NCBI RefSeq assembly: GCF_004365705.1
Contig: NZ_SOBN01000001.1
Coordinates: 2,652,001 to 2,716,000, forward strand
Source: Streptomyces sp. 846.5
GTDB lineage: Bacteria; Actinomycetota; Actinomycetes; Streptomycetales; Streptomycetaceae
Reading direction: 5' to 3'
Length of the DNA: 64,000 nt
The notes beneath the pieces were generated by a model. It ran no database searches and was not told the origin of the DNA. It saw only the letters and a program-made list of their open reading frames with translations. A program made the translations under genes and the position numbers. Below, piece after piece: positions 37,331 to 45,894 of this stretch. Every line of letters starts with the position of its first letter. Position 1 is the first letter of the stretch.

Positions 37331-37339
37331 GGACCCGGA

Positions 37340-38851
37340 TCAGCTTCCGGTGCGCTCCAGCGCGGCCCGCAGCCGGCGCAGGGTCTCCTCCCGGCCCAGC
37401 AGTTCCATCGACTCGAACAGCGGCGGCGAGACCCGGCGGCCGGTGACGGCCACCCGCAGCGGGGTGAAGGCGAACTTGGGCTTGATGCCCAGGCCGTCGA
37501 CCAGGGCGGCGCGCAGGGCGGCCTGGATGTCGTCCGGGTCGAAGCCCTCCAGCGCCTCCAGCGCGTCGATGCTGGCCTGCAGCACCGGTGCGGCGTCGGG
37601 GGTGAGCACCTTCTCGGCGTCGGCCGGGTCGAGGGCGAAGTCCTCGGGGGCGACGAAGAGGAAGCCGAGCATGCCGACGACCTCGCCGAGCACGACCATC
37701 CGCTCCTGGGTCAGCGGGGCGGCCGCGATCAGCAGGTCCAACTGGGCGTCGGTCGGGCCCTCGGCGGCGAACAGGCCGGCCGCGGTGAGGTAGGGGATCA
37801 GCCGCCGGACGAACTCGGCCGGCGCCAGGGCGCGCAGGTGCTCGGCGTTGATCGCCTCGGCCTTCTTGAGGTCGAACCGCGCCGGATTGGCGTTCACCTT
37901 GGCGATGTCGAAGGCGGCGACCATCTCCTCCATGGAGAAGCGGTCCCGGTCCTCGGCCAGCGACCAGCCCAGCAGCGCCAGGTAGTTGAGCAGCCCCTCG
38001 GGCAGGAAGCCGCGCTCGCGGTAGAGGTTGAGCGAGGCCTGCGGGTCGCGCTTGGACAGCTTCTTGTTGCCCTCGCCCATGACGTACGGCAGGTGCCCGA
38101 ACTGCGGCGTCGGCCCGGTGGCGATGCCCAGCTCGGCCAGCGCCCCGTAGAGCGCGATCTGCCGGGGGGTGGAGGACAGCAGGTCCTCGCCGCGCAGCAC
38201 GTGGGTGATCCCCATCAGTGCGTCGTCCACCGGGTTGACCAGGGTGTAGAGCGGCGCGCCGTTGGCCCGGACGATGCCGTAGTCCGGCACGTTCTCCGGG
38301 GTGAAGGTCAGCTCGCCGCGGACCAGGTCGGTGAAGGTGATCGGCGCGTCGGGCATCCAAAAGCGGACGATCGGCTTGCGCCCCTCCGCCTGGTACGCCG
38401 CGATCTGCTCGGCGCTCAGGGCGCGGCAGTGGCCGTCGTAGCCGGAGGGCCGGCCGGCCGCGCGGGCGGCCTCGCGGCGGGCGTCCAGCTCCTCGGTGGA
38501 GCAGTAGCAGTGGTAGGCGCGGCCGGACTCCAGCAGTTTGGCGGCAACGTCGGCGTAGATGTCCATCCGCTGCGACTGCCGGTAAGGCGCGTGCGGCCCC
38601 CCGACCTCGGGCCCCTCGTCCCAGTCGAAGCCCAGCCAGCGCATCGCGTCCAGCAGCTGGTTGTAGGAGTCCTCCGAGTCGCGGGCCGCGTCGGTGTCCT
38701 CGATCCGGAACACCAGGGTGCCGCCGTTGTGCCGGGCGAAGGCCCAGTTGAACAGGGCGGTGCGGACCAGGCCGACGTGCGGGTTGCCGGTCGGGGAGGG
38801 ACAGAAGCGGACCCGGACGGTGGGGTCGAGCTCGCTTGCGGTGTTAGCCAC
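37340..38851 (-). CDS. gltX: Glutamyl-tRNA synthetase (probably non-discriminating)
   Basis: A 503-residue class I synthetase: the HIGH-type motif in [11 protein letters not shown] (residues 17-27) and the KMSKS-type motif KKLSKRDP. It charges tRNA-Glu; in actinobacteria lacking GlnRS it also mischarges tRNA-Gln for repair by GatCAB. Its two tRNA substrates are encoded immediately downstream. The ATG at 38851 overlaps the FAH-family stop by 8 bases, so the two genes are translationally coupled. Confidence 0.97.
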   Translation of the reverse strand: MANTASELDPTVRVRFCPSPTGNPHVGLVRTALFNWAFARHNGGTLVFRIEDTDAARDSEDSYNQLLDAMRWLGFDWDEGPEVGGPHAPYRQSQRMDIYADVAAKLLESGRAYHCYCSTEELDARREAARAAGRPSGYDGHCRALSAEQIAAYQAEGRKPIVRFWMPDAPITFTDLVRGELTFTPENVPDYGIVRANGAPLYTLVNPVDDALMGITHVLRGEDLLSSTPRQIALYGALAELGIATGPTPQFGHLPYVMGEGNKKLSKRDPQASLNLYRERGFLPEGLLNYLALLGWSLAEDRDRFSMEEMVAAFDIAKVNANPARFDLKKAEAINAEHLRALAPAEFVRRLIPYLTAAGLFAAEGPTDAQLDLLIAAAPLTQERMVVLGEVVGMLGFLFVAPEDFALDPADAEKVLTPDAAPVLQASIDALEALEGFDPDDIQAALRAALVDGLGIKPKFAFTPLRVAVTGRRVSPPLFESMELLGREETLRRLRAALERTGS

Positions 38852-39626
38852 GCTTGATCACCTTGTTGGTGAGAGTGCCGATGCCTTCGATGGAGACGGC
38901 GACCTCGTCGCCGACGTTCAGGGGGCCGACACCCGCCGGGGTGCCGGTGAGGATGACGTCGCCGGGGAGCAGCGTCATCGCCTCGGTGATGTGGACGATG
39001 AGGTCCGCCACCGAGCGCACCATCTGCGAGGTGCGGCCGGCCTGGCGCAGCTCCCCGTTGACGGTGCAGGTGATCGCCAGGTCGGCCGGGTCGAGGTCGG
39101 TCTCGATCCAGGGGCCGAGCGGGCAGGAGGTGTCGAAGCCCTTGGCCCTGGCCCACTGGCCCTCGCGCTGCTGGACGTCGCGCGCGGTCACGTCGTTGGC
39201 GCAGGTGTAGCCGAAGACCACCTCGGGCACCCGCTCGTGCGGCACGTCGCGGCACATCCGGCCGATGACCACGGCCAGCTCGGCCTCGTACTGGACGTCG
39301 GAGGAGAACGGCGGGTAGGCGATGTTCTCGGTGGGGCCGACCACGGCGGTCGAGGGCTTGAAGAAGGTGAGCGGAACCTCGGGGACCTCGTTGCCGAGCT
39401 CCGCCGCGTGGGCGGCGTAGTTGCGCCCTACCGCGACGATCTTGTTGGGGAGCATCGGGGGCAGCAGCCGCACGTCCTTGAGCGGCAGGACCTGGCCGGT
39501 GGGCTGCAGGTCGCCGAAGGGGTGGCCGGAGAGCACATGCAGGGTCAGCGCCTCCGGTCGGGTGGCGTCCCCCTCGACGACACCGAAGGAAACGGTCCCC
39601 TCACTGGAAAACCTGGCGATACGCAC
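38844..39626 (-). CDS. Fumarylacetoacetate hydrolase-family protein
   Basis: A 260-residue FAH-fold protein with the metal-binding residues in [25 protein letters not shown] and [13 protein letters not shown], and the C-terminal [13 protein letters not shown]. Members hydrolyse or isomerise C-C bonds of acylpyruvates or catechol breakdown products; many core-genome copies act as oxaloacetate decarboxylase or tautomerase. Exact substrate cannot be read from sequence. ATG at 39626; overlaps gltX, a pairing that I recall as conserved in Streptomyces. Confidence 0.9.
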   Translation of the reverse strand: MRIARFSSEGTVSFGVVEGDATRPEALTLHVLSGHPFGDLQPTGQVLPLKDVRLLPPMLPNKIVAVGRNYAAHAAELGNEVPEVPLTFFKPSTAVVGPTENIAYPPFSSDVQYEAELAVVIGRMCRDVPHERVPEVVFGYTCANDVTARDVQQREGQWARAKGFDTSCPLGPWIETDLDPADLAITCTVNGELRQAGRTSQMVRSVADLIVHITEAMTLLPGDVILTGTPAGVGPLNVGDEVAVSIEGIGTLTNKVIKRG

Positions 39627-39688
39627 GGTGGCTGCTGTCCTCTTCGGGCTCGCGAACGGTGGTGCCGCCAGCCTATCCGCCGATACGC

Positions 39689-39725
39689 CGAAGGCCCTGC
39701 CGGTTTGCGGCCGGCAGGGCCTTCG
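39689..39725. terminator. Hairpin terminator after the TANPRRT-repeat gene
   Basis: Arms CGAAGGCCCTGCCGG and CCGGCAGGGCCTTCG around a short loop; 13 bases beyond the stop of the small gene. It insulates that gene from the FAH gene downstream. Confidence 0.82.
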
Positions 39726-39738
39726 GTGGCGCGCGGGG

Positions 39739-39930
39739 TCAGTCCTTGACCGCCTGCGCCGGAGCGACCATCAGGTTGGTACGCCGCGGGTTGGCGGTCG
39801 TGCGGGGCAGTTCGGCCTGCTCGGTCGCGGAGCTGCGGAGCGCAGGGGCGCCGTCGACGGGCAGGGAGGCGAGAGTCGTCCGGCGCGGGTTTGCGGTCGG
39901 ACGGAAGCTCATCGTCGTCTTGGTGGACAC
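39739..39930 (-). CDS. Unrecognised 63-residue protein with duplicated TANPRRT motif
   Basis: GTG at 39930 with GAGGTAG eight bases upstream, and a strong terminator 13 bases after the stop, so it looks like a real independent gene. The protein reads VSTKTTMSFRPTANPRRTTL at its start and contains the heptapeptide TANPRRT twice (residues 12-18 and 45-51), each followed by T/N-L and a hydrophobic stretch ending in a small acidic or Ala-rich segment. Basic, no Cys, no signal peptide, no membrane segment. Neighbours are the gltX pair and conservon 1. I do not recognise a family. It could be a nucleic-acid-binding or protein-docking peptide; a peptide natural product precursor is less likely, since no modification enzymes are adjacent. 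Confidence 0.7.
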   Translation of the reverse strand: MSTKTTMSFRPTANPRRTTLASLPVDGAPALRSSATEQAELPRTTANPRRTNLMVAPAQAVKD

Positions 39931-40468
39931 GCGGACTACCTCACAGGGGCAGAAGGGCGGAAGATCGGATGCGCATCAGGATCTCATTCCACACAGGAGC
40001 CGCCTCGCACTACCTCAACTCCTGTGATTTTGCTCACTTCTAACCCACGGAGTTCCGACAGTTACGACATTGTGCCCTGTTGAGACAAACAGACATCACG
40101 GGGCAGACCGGACAAAATCATCACGGGGCGTAATGCCGTTCGAACACGCGGCATGCTGCTACTGTCCGAAACGTGCGGTATTCCAGGGGGATCGACGCAC
40201 AATCTGTCAAGGGGGAGCCGCAGAGAGTAACCGAAGTGGCTACACTGCGTCGCCCCTTGTTGCAGGTGCGGCACTGTGCTGAAATTCCACGGACCGCCGG
40301 AGGCCGCCCCTCCACTGCGCTACTGCCAGCGCCGGGGCCCAACTCCTACGGCGGCACGGGCACACAACAGGGTCTGCTGAAACAGGACCCGGGCCCGCCC
40401 GAAACTCGACACCGTCCTGCTTCCGCGTACGCGTGGACAGGGCGCCTGGTCCAGAGGTTGCGACGCTA
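39931..40468. other. Long regulatory region upstream of conservon 1
   Basis: About 540 bases, markedly lower in GC around 39970-40200. Contains the promoter of the small minus-strand gene (not located), an 11-bp direct repeat CATCACGGGGC at 40094-40104 and 40119-40129, and the predicted cvnA1 promoter at 40257-40285. Short open frames on both strands lack ribosome sites and family resemblance. Confidence 0.5.
40257..40285 (+). promoter_or_regulatory. Predicted promoter of conservon 1
   Basis: TTGTTG, 17-bp spacer, TGAAAT (40280-40285). The -10 lies in the 14-mer GTGCTGAAATTCCA (40276-40289), repeated exactly upstream of conservon 2. The mRNA leader would be about 175 nt. Confidence 0.55.
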
Positions 40469-43400
40469 GTGCAGGGACGTATCAAGAGGGGTGGCGGCGG
40501 CCCGGGCGACCCGGCGGACCGCGAAGCAGCCGTTCGTCAGCAGCAGGCGCCCACGGCGCCGACTGCCGACCCGGGCCGAGAGGGCGGTTCCACCGGCAGC
40601 CGACAGCGGACCGCTGACGCCGCGAAGGCCCGAATAGGGCGGCTCACCCCGACCCGGGTCACCGGCATCAAGCGCTATGCGCTGAGCAACTGGCGTATCC
40701 GGACCAGGCTGACCGCACTGCTGATCCTCCCGGTGATCGCGGCCATGGTGCTGGGTGGTTTCCGCATCCAGGCGTCCCTGCAGACCCAGCAGCAGCTCGC
40801 CAAGGCCTCCCAGCTGGGTGGGATCGCGCAGAGCGCGACCCTGCTCGCCACCGCGCTGGAGAACGAGCGCGACACCGCGGCCGGCATCTCCACCGCCACC
40901 GGCGACAAGACGGCGGACGCGATCCAGGCGGCCCAGAAGATCACCGCCACCCGGCGGATCAACTTCACCACGCTGACCAACAGCCTGGACTCGGCCACCC
41001 TGCCCGGCAACGGCGTCGACATCACCAGTATCAACAGCAGCCTGCAGGGGCTCGGCGACATCCGGGCGAACTCGTTCTCCCGCGGCGGCACCAACATCCT
41101 TCAGTCCGTCAACTCCTACGACAAGCTGATCACGCCGCTGCTGACGCTCAGCCAGGACATCGCCCTGGCCTCCAGCAACGCCCAGCTGATCCAGAGCACC
41201 CGTGCGCTGCAGGAGTTCTCGCTCTGGAAGGAGAGCCAGTCCATCATCCGCGCGGTGATCAGCGCCGGACTGGCCTCCAAGCCGCAGACGCTGCAGGTCG
41301 GTGACCGGGCCTACGCCGCAGCCGCCTTCGCCGACGCCCAGAGCGCCCAGACGGCCTTCGAGCGCCTCTACGGCGGCGGTGTCACCGCGGCCCAGGCGTT
41401 CAGCGCCACCTGGGCCAACAACATCAACGTCAAGAACGCGACGCGACTCACCACCACCGTCCTGCAGTCCGCCGAAGGCTTCGCCGCCTACCCGAACCTC
41501 CCGCAGTACGCCGACTGGGACGCCGAGGCGACCACCCAGATCAGCCTGATGAGCCAGGCCGAGAACGTCCTGGTCCTCGGCCTGAACGCGCAGACCAGCA
41601 GCCTGAGCAGCGCGGCCAGGACCGACGCGATCGTCAACTCGGTGCTGATCGGCCTGGTCCTGCTGGTCGCCATCGTCGGCGCCGTGATCGTGGCCCGCTC
41701 CATGGTCCGCACGCTGAGCAAGATGCAGCACGCGGCCGAGGACGTCGCCGAGAACCGGCTGCCGGAACTGGTCCGCACGCTGTCCGAGTCGGACCCGCAG
41801 GACGTGGACACCTCGGTCGCACCGATCGGCATCAACACCACGGACGAGATCGGCCACGTGGCCCGAGCGTTCGACCAGGTGCACGCCCAGGCCGTCCGCC
41901 TCGCCGCCGAGCAGGCGCTGCTGCGAGGCAACATCAACGCGATGTTCACCAACCTCTCGCGCCGCTCCCAGGGCCTGATCCAGCGCCAGCTGTCGATGAT
42001 CTCCGAGCTGGAGAGCCGCGAGGCCGACCCGGACCAGCTGGCCAGCCTCTTCAAACTGGACCACCTCGCCACCCGTATGCGCCGTAACGGCGAGAACCTG
42101 CTGGTCCTCGCGGGTGAGGACCCGGGCCGCCGGTGGACCCGCCCGGTTCCGCTGGTCGACGTGCTCCGCGCCGCCGCCTCCGAGGTGGAGCAGTACGAGC
42201 GCATCGAACTGGCCTCGGTGCCCACCGCCGACGTCGCCGGACGGGTCGTCAACGACCTCGTCCACCTGCTCGCCGAGCTGCTGGAGAACGCGACCTCGTT
42301 CTCCAGCCCGCAGACCCGGGTCCGGGTCACCGGCCACGCGCTGCCGGACGGCCGGGTGCTGGTCGAGATCCACGACACCGGCATCGGCCTCTCCCCCGAC
42401 GACCTGGCCGAGATCAACGAGCGGCTGGCGAACCCGCCGGTGGTGGACGTCTCCGTCTCCCGCCGCATGGGCCTGTTCGTGGTCGGTCGACTCTCGCTGC
42501 GCCACGGCATCCGGATCCAGCTGCGCCCCAGCGACTCCGGCGGCACCACCGCGCTGGTCATGCTGCCCGTGGACGTCACCAACGCGGCCGAGCGCCGCGG
42601 CGGTTCGGCCGGTCCCGGCCAGCAGCGTCCGCAGGGCGCGCCCGGCCAGGGCGGTCAGAACCCCGGCGCGCCGGGCAGCGTGGGCATGCAGCAACAGCGC
42701 GGCGCGATGCCGCAGGCACCCGGTCGCGCGCCGCTGGGAGGCAGCCCCTCGGGCGGCCCCGGCGGGCGTCCCTCGCTGCCCCCGCAGCCCGGTCCGCAGC
42801 AGCCCGGCCTGCCCCAGCGCGGCGACACCCCGGGGCTGCCCCAGGGCTCCTCGCCGATGGGCGCCCCGGCGCCCGGCGGTCGCCCCGGCGGCCAGCAGCA
42901 GCCGGCCCACGCCCAGCAGGACCCGACTCTGCGGACCATGGCGCAGCAGGGCCCCGGCCCGCAGCAGCGCGGACCGCAGGGACCCCAGCAGGGCATGCAG
43001 CAGCCCGGCATGCAGCCGCCGGTCCCGCTGGACGAGCAGGGCCTGTGGAGCGAGCAGCCGCAGCACGGATCGCCGGCCCCGACCGGACGGCCCCAGGCCC
43101 CGGCCGGACGGCCTTCGGTCCCGGCCGGCCAGTCGGCCCCTGACGCGATGGAGAGCACCGCGCAGTTCGCCCGACCGCACTTCGACGAGGAGCCGGCCCG
43201 GCCGATCCCGCCGCAGCCGATGCCGCCGCGGCCGGTCGAGCCTCAGGCGTTCGCGCCGCAGCAGCCCCAGCGTCCGCAGCAGCAGATGCCGCCCCAGCAG
43301 CAGGTCCCGCAGCAGCAGGCCCCGGCCCAGCCGGTGGCGCTTCCCTCCGCCGACGCGGCGAACCACCCGCTGACCCGGGCCCTGCCGCCGGCCGAGGCCG

Positions 43401-44080
43401 GCGCGGGCAGCTCGCCGATCTTCGAGGCGATGGAGTCCAACTGGTTCCGCAGCGGCCGTGCCGACCGGATGCGGGCCGTGCAGGTGACGGCCCCGGCCGA
43501 GACCGCAAGTCCGGAGCAGGCGGCCCCGCAGGCCCCTGCGCCGCAGCGGCCCTCGCAGAACCGCTTCCAGCGCCCCGGCACCTCGGCGCCCCAGCCCCCC
43601 GTCCAGCAGGGGCCGGGCTCCGTGCAGCCGCAGCAGTCCCAGGCCCCGCAGGCCGAGACATGGCAGCGTCCCTCCGCCCCGGCGGGCGACGCGCCGTTCG
43701 GCGCGCCGCAGCGGGCGCGGCGCGGAGTCGGCGAGTCCATGCCGGCAGGCGCCAGCGCCGCCGGTCAGTGGCGGACCTCCGCCAACGACGAGGTGTGGCG
43801 CCGGGCCGAGCAGGTCCGTGAACCCAGTGCCGGCGGGGTGCTGCCCTCGGGTCTCCCCCGCCGGGTGCCCAAGGCCAACCTGGTCCCGGGCACCGCCGAA
43901 TCCGTCCCGCCGGAAGGTCCGCAGAGCCAGGTGTCCCGTTCGCCCGAGGAGGTCCGCGGCCGGCTCACCAACCTGCGCCGCGGCATCCAGCAGGGACGCC
44001 AGGCCGGCGCAGGCGGCTCCAACCAGGCCAACCCCGGCGGCAATGCGGGCCCGTACGGCACCAACCCCCAGGAGCGTTGA
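40469..44080 (+). CDS. cvnA1: CvnA1, membrane histidine-kinase-like protein of conservon 1
   Basis: About 1203 residues. After a basic start, TM1 (about 80-98), a 290-residue extracytoplasmic nitrate/nitrite-sensor (NIT)-like domain, TM2 (about 390-412), a HAMP linker, a helical dimerisation region with LFKLDHLATRMRRNGENLLV, an HATPase domain (N-box ENATSF near 607, G1 box DTGIGLS near 636) and a 500-residue Pro/Gln/Gly-rich tail. The last 60 residues regain conservation (GLPRRVP, RSPEEVRGRLTNLRRGIQQG), as in CvnA2. Conservon A proteins resemble sensor kinases and, with the roadblock and GTPase proteins B-D, form a membrane complex compared with eukaryotic G-protein signalling. GTG at 40469 chosen; AGAGG 11 bases upstream. 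An in-frame GTG at 40433 has no ribosome site. Confidence 0.9.
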   Translation: MQGRIKRGGGGPGDPADREAAVRQQQAPTAPTADPGREGGSTGSRQRTADAAKARIGRLTPTRVTGIKRYALSNWRIRTRLTALLILPVIAAMVLGGFRIQASLQTQQQLAKASQLGGIAQSATLLATALENERDTAAGISTATGDKTADAIQAAQKITATRRINFTTLTNSLDSATLPGNGVDITSINSSLQGLGDIRANSFSRGGTNILQSVNSYDKLITPLLTLSQDIALASSNAQLIQSTRALQEFSLWKESQSIIRAVISAGLASKPQTLQVGDRAYAAAAFADAQSAQTAFERLYGGGVTAAQAFSATWANNINVKNATRLTTTVLQSAEGFAAYPNLPQYADWDAEATTQISLMSQAENVLVLGLNAQTSSLSSAARTDAIVNSVLIGLVLLVAIVGAVIVARSMVRTLSKMQHAAEDVAENRLPELVRTLSESDPQDVDTSVAPIGINTTDEIGHVARAFDQVHAQAVRLAAEQALLRGNINAMFTNLSRRSQGLIQRQLSMISELESREADPDQLASLFKLDHLATRMRRNGENLLVLAGEDPGRRWTRPVPLVDVLRAAASEVEQYERIELASVPTADVAGRVVNDLVHLLAELLENATSFSSPQTRVRVTGHALPDGRVLVEIHDTGIGLSPDDLAEINERLANPPVVDVSVSRRMGLFVVGRLSLRHGIRIQLRPSDSGGTTALVMLPVDVTNAAERRGGSAGPGQQRPQGAPGQGGQNPGAPGSVGMQQQRGAMPQAPGRAPLGGSPSGGPGGRPSLPPQPGPQQPGLPQRGDTPGLPQGSSPMGAPAPGGRPGGQQQPAHAQQDPTLRTMAQQGPGPQQRGPQGPQQGMQQPGMQPPVPLDEQGLWSEQPQHGSPAPTGRPQAPAGRPSVPAGQSAPDAMESTAQFARPHFDEEPARPIPPQPMPPRPVEPQAFAPQQPQRPQQQMPPQQQVPQQQAPAQPVALPSADAANHPLTRALPPAEAGAGSSPIFEAMESNWFRSGRADRMRAVQVTAPAETASPEQAAPQAPAPQRPSQNRFQRPGTSAPQPPVQQGPGSVQPQQSQAPQAETWQRPSAPAGDAPFGAPQRARRGVGESMPAGASAAGQWRTSANDEVWRRAEQVREPSAGGVLPSGLPRRVPKANLVPGTAESVPPEGPQSQVSRSPEEVRGRLTNLRRGIQQGRQAGAGGSNQANPGGNAGPYGTNPQER

Positions 44081-44085
44081 TTCAG

Positions 44086-44508
44086 ATGAGTCAGATGTCC
44101 CAAGCGGCACACAATCTGAACTGGTTGATCACCAATTTCGTGGACAACACCCCCGGGGTGTCGCACACGGTGGTGGTCTCCGCCGACGGCCTCCTGCTCG
44201 CCATGTCCGAGGGCTTCCCGCGGGACCGTGCCGACCAGCTGGCCGCGGTCGCCTCCGGGCTGACCTCGCTCACCCAGGGCGCCTCCCGGATCTTCGAAGG
44301 CGGCCGGGTCACCCAGACCGTGGTCGAGATGGAACGCGGCTTCCTGTTCATCATGGCCGTCTCCGACGGATCCTCACTCGCCGTCCTCGCCTCCCCCGAC
44401 AGCGACATCGGCCTGGTCGGCTACGAAATGGCCCTCCTCGTCGACCGCACCGGTGACGTGCTGACCCCGGCACTCCGGACGGAGCTCCAAGGCAGCCTGC
44501 TCCACTGA
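44086..44508 (+). CDS. cvnB1: CvnB1, roadblock/LC7 protein of conservon 1
   Basis: A 140-residue roadblock/LC7 domain protein (LNWLITNFVDNTPGVSHTVV, LLLAMSEGFPRDRADQLAAV, ASGLTSLTQGASRIF), related to MglB-type regulators of small GTPases; presumed GAP or scaffold for CvnD. The ATG at 44086 is chosen by comparison with cvnB2, where the same MSQMSQAA start follows the A stop directly. Bases 44137-44447 are identical to cvnB2 (311 bp without a mismatch). Confidence 0.93.
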   Translation: MSQMSQAAHNLNWLITNFVDNTPGVSHTVVVSADGLLLAMSEGFPRDRADQLAAVASGLTSLTQGASRIFEGGRVTQTVVEMERGFLFIMAVSDGSSLAVLASPDSDIGLVGYEMALLVDRTGDVLTPALRTELQGSLLH

Positions 44509-44598
44509 GGCATGCCGCTCCATCCGGGCACACACTCCCTCGCACCAACCCCACGCCGCGGAGAGGCACGACGGACCGCTGCAGCTCAAGGAGGACAG

Positions 44599-45057
44599 AT
44601 GACCCCGCCCCAAGGCTCCACCGGTCCGTACGGCAATCCGTACGGCGGCGGCTCGTACGGCGGCCAGCAGGGACCGCACGGCTCGCACGGCTCGCAGTCG
44701 CCCCAGGGGGGTGCCCGCCAGCCGCTGGTGCGCCCCTACGCCATGACCGGCGGACGGACCCGGCCGCGCTACCAGCTCGCCATCGAGGCCCTCATCTCCA
44801 CCACGGCCCAGGCCGACCGGGCGGGCACACTGCTTCCCGAGCACGCCCGGATCGTCCAGCTGTGCCGTGAGGTCAAGTCGGTCGCCGAGGTCAGCGCGCT
44901 GGTCCCGATGCCGCTGGGCGTGGCCCGCATTCTCGTAGCCGACCTGGCCGAAGCCGGCCTGGTCGCCATCCACCAACCTGCGGCCGCCTCCGAATCGGGC
45001 GGAACGCCGGACGTCACACTGCTCGAAAGGGTGCTCAGTGGACTTCGGAAGCTCTAG
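44599..45057 (+). CDS. cvnC1: CvnC1, DUF742 protein of conservon 1
   Basis: A 152-residue DUF742 protein: Gly/Tyr/Ser-rich N-terminus, then VRPYAMTGGRTRPRYQLAIE, the hallmark of the family, and a winged-helix-like C-terminus. ATG at 44599 with AAGGAGGACAG immediately upstream. Role in the complex unknown. Its end overlaps cvnD1 by 20 bases. Confidence 0.93.
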   Translation: MTPPQGSTGPYGNPYGGGSYGGQQGPHGSHGSQSPQGGARQPLVRPYAMTGGRTRPRYQLAIEALISTTAQADRAGTLLPEHARIVQLCREVKSVAEVSALVPMPLGVARILVADLAEAGLVAIHQPAAASESGGTPDVTLLERVLSGLRKL

Positions 45058-45646
45058 GCCCGCGGCGCCCTTCGCGCCGGCCCCACCCGCCCCGCACCGG
45101 GCCACCACCTCGGCGAAGATCGTCGTGGCCGGCGGCTTCGGGGTGGGCAAGACGACCCTGGTCGGCGCGGTCTCCGAGATCAACCCGCTGCGCACCGAGG
45201 CCGTGATGACCAGCGCCTCGGCCGGCATCGACGACCTGACGCACATCAGCGGGAAGACCACCACCACGGTGGCCATGGACTTCGGTCGCATCACCCTGGA
45301 CGAGGACCTGATCCTCTACCTGTTCGGCACCCCCGGACAGGACCGCTTCTGGTTCATGTGGGACGACCTGGTCCGCGGCGCCATCGGCGCCGTCGTCCTG
45401 GTCGACACCCGCCGCCTCGCCGACTGCTTCCCCGCCATCGACTACTTCGAAAACAGCGGACTGCCCTTCGTCGTCGCCCTCAACGCCTTCGACGGCAACC
45501 AGACCCACAACCCCGACGAAGTCCGCGAAGCCCTCCAACTCGGCCCCGACACCCCCGTCATCACCACCGACGCCCGCCGCCGCGACAGCGCCAAATCCGC
45601 ACTCATCACCCTCGTCGAACACGCACTCCTCGCCCGACTCCGCTGA
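45038..45646 (+). CDS. cvnD1: CvnD1, Ras-like small GTPase of conservon 1
   Basis: A 202-residue GTP-binding protein: P-loop GGFGVGKTT, G3 FGTPGQDRFWF (with Gln in the switch II position as in Ras Gln61), G4-type NAFD. It is the G-protein of the module and overlaps cvnC1, implying coupled translation. Its last 372 bases (45275-45646) match cvnD2 exactly, a sign of gene conversion. The Pro/Ala-rich N-terminal 25 residues are unlike cvnD2. Confidence 0.95.
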   Translation: MDFGSSRPAAPFAPAPPAPHRATTSAKIVVAGGFGVGKTTLVGAVSEINPLRTEAVMTSASAGIDDLTHISGKTTTTVAMDFGRITLDEDLILYLFGTPGQDRFWFMWDDLVRGAIGAVVLVDTRRLADCFPAIDYFENSGLPFVVALNAFDGNQTHNPDEVREALQLGPDTPVITTDARRRDSAKSALITLVEHALLARLR

Positions 45647-45797
45647 GGCTCTGCATAACAGTTCGACACGCAATTCATTCACAAAAATCACCACAGGTGA
45701 CCACATGCACACGGAATGCCTACCAGCGGGTGAGCATTCGCCGCAATCAGCTCCTTATGTCCTATTTATCGTCAGTAAGCGGACCTACCAGGGGTGT

Positions 45798-45827
45798 TTG
45801 GCCCGTACCGCGCGTACGTGCTGAAAT
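45798..45827 (+). promoter_or_regulatory. Predicted promoter of conservon 2
   Basis: TTGGCC, 18-bp spacer, TGAAAT (45822-45827) within the 14-mer GTGCTGAAATTCCA (45818-45831) shared with conservon 1. The 150 bases ahead (45647-45790) are AT-richer than the surroundings and may bind regulators. Confidence 0.55.
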
Positions 45828-45894
45828 TCCAGCGATCCGCGCAGATCAGTAGCACGCTCAGAAATGGCCGCCCCGGCCGAGAGGTTGTTGTCGA

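Noticed and set aside
39659-40027. Plus-strand open frame of 122 codons opposite the TANPRRT gene
   Set aside because: No ribosome site, and the terminator hairpin at 39689-39725 would lie inside it; the minus-strand gene explains the region better.
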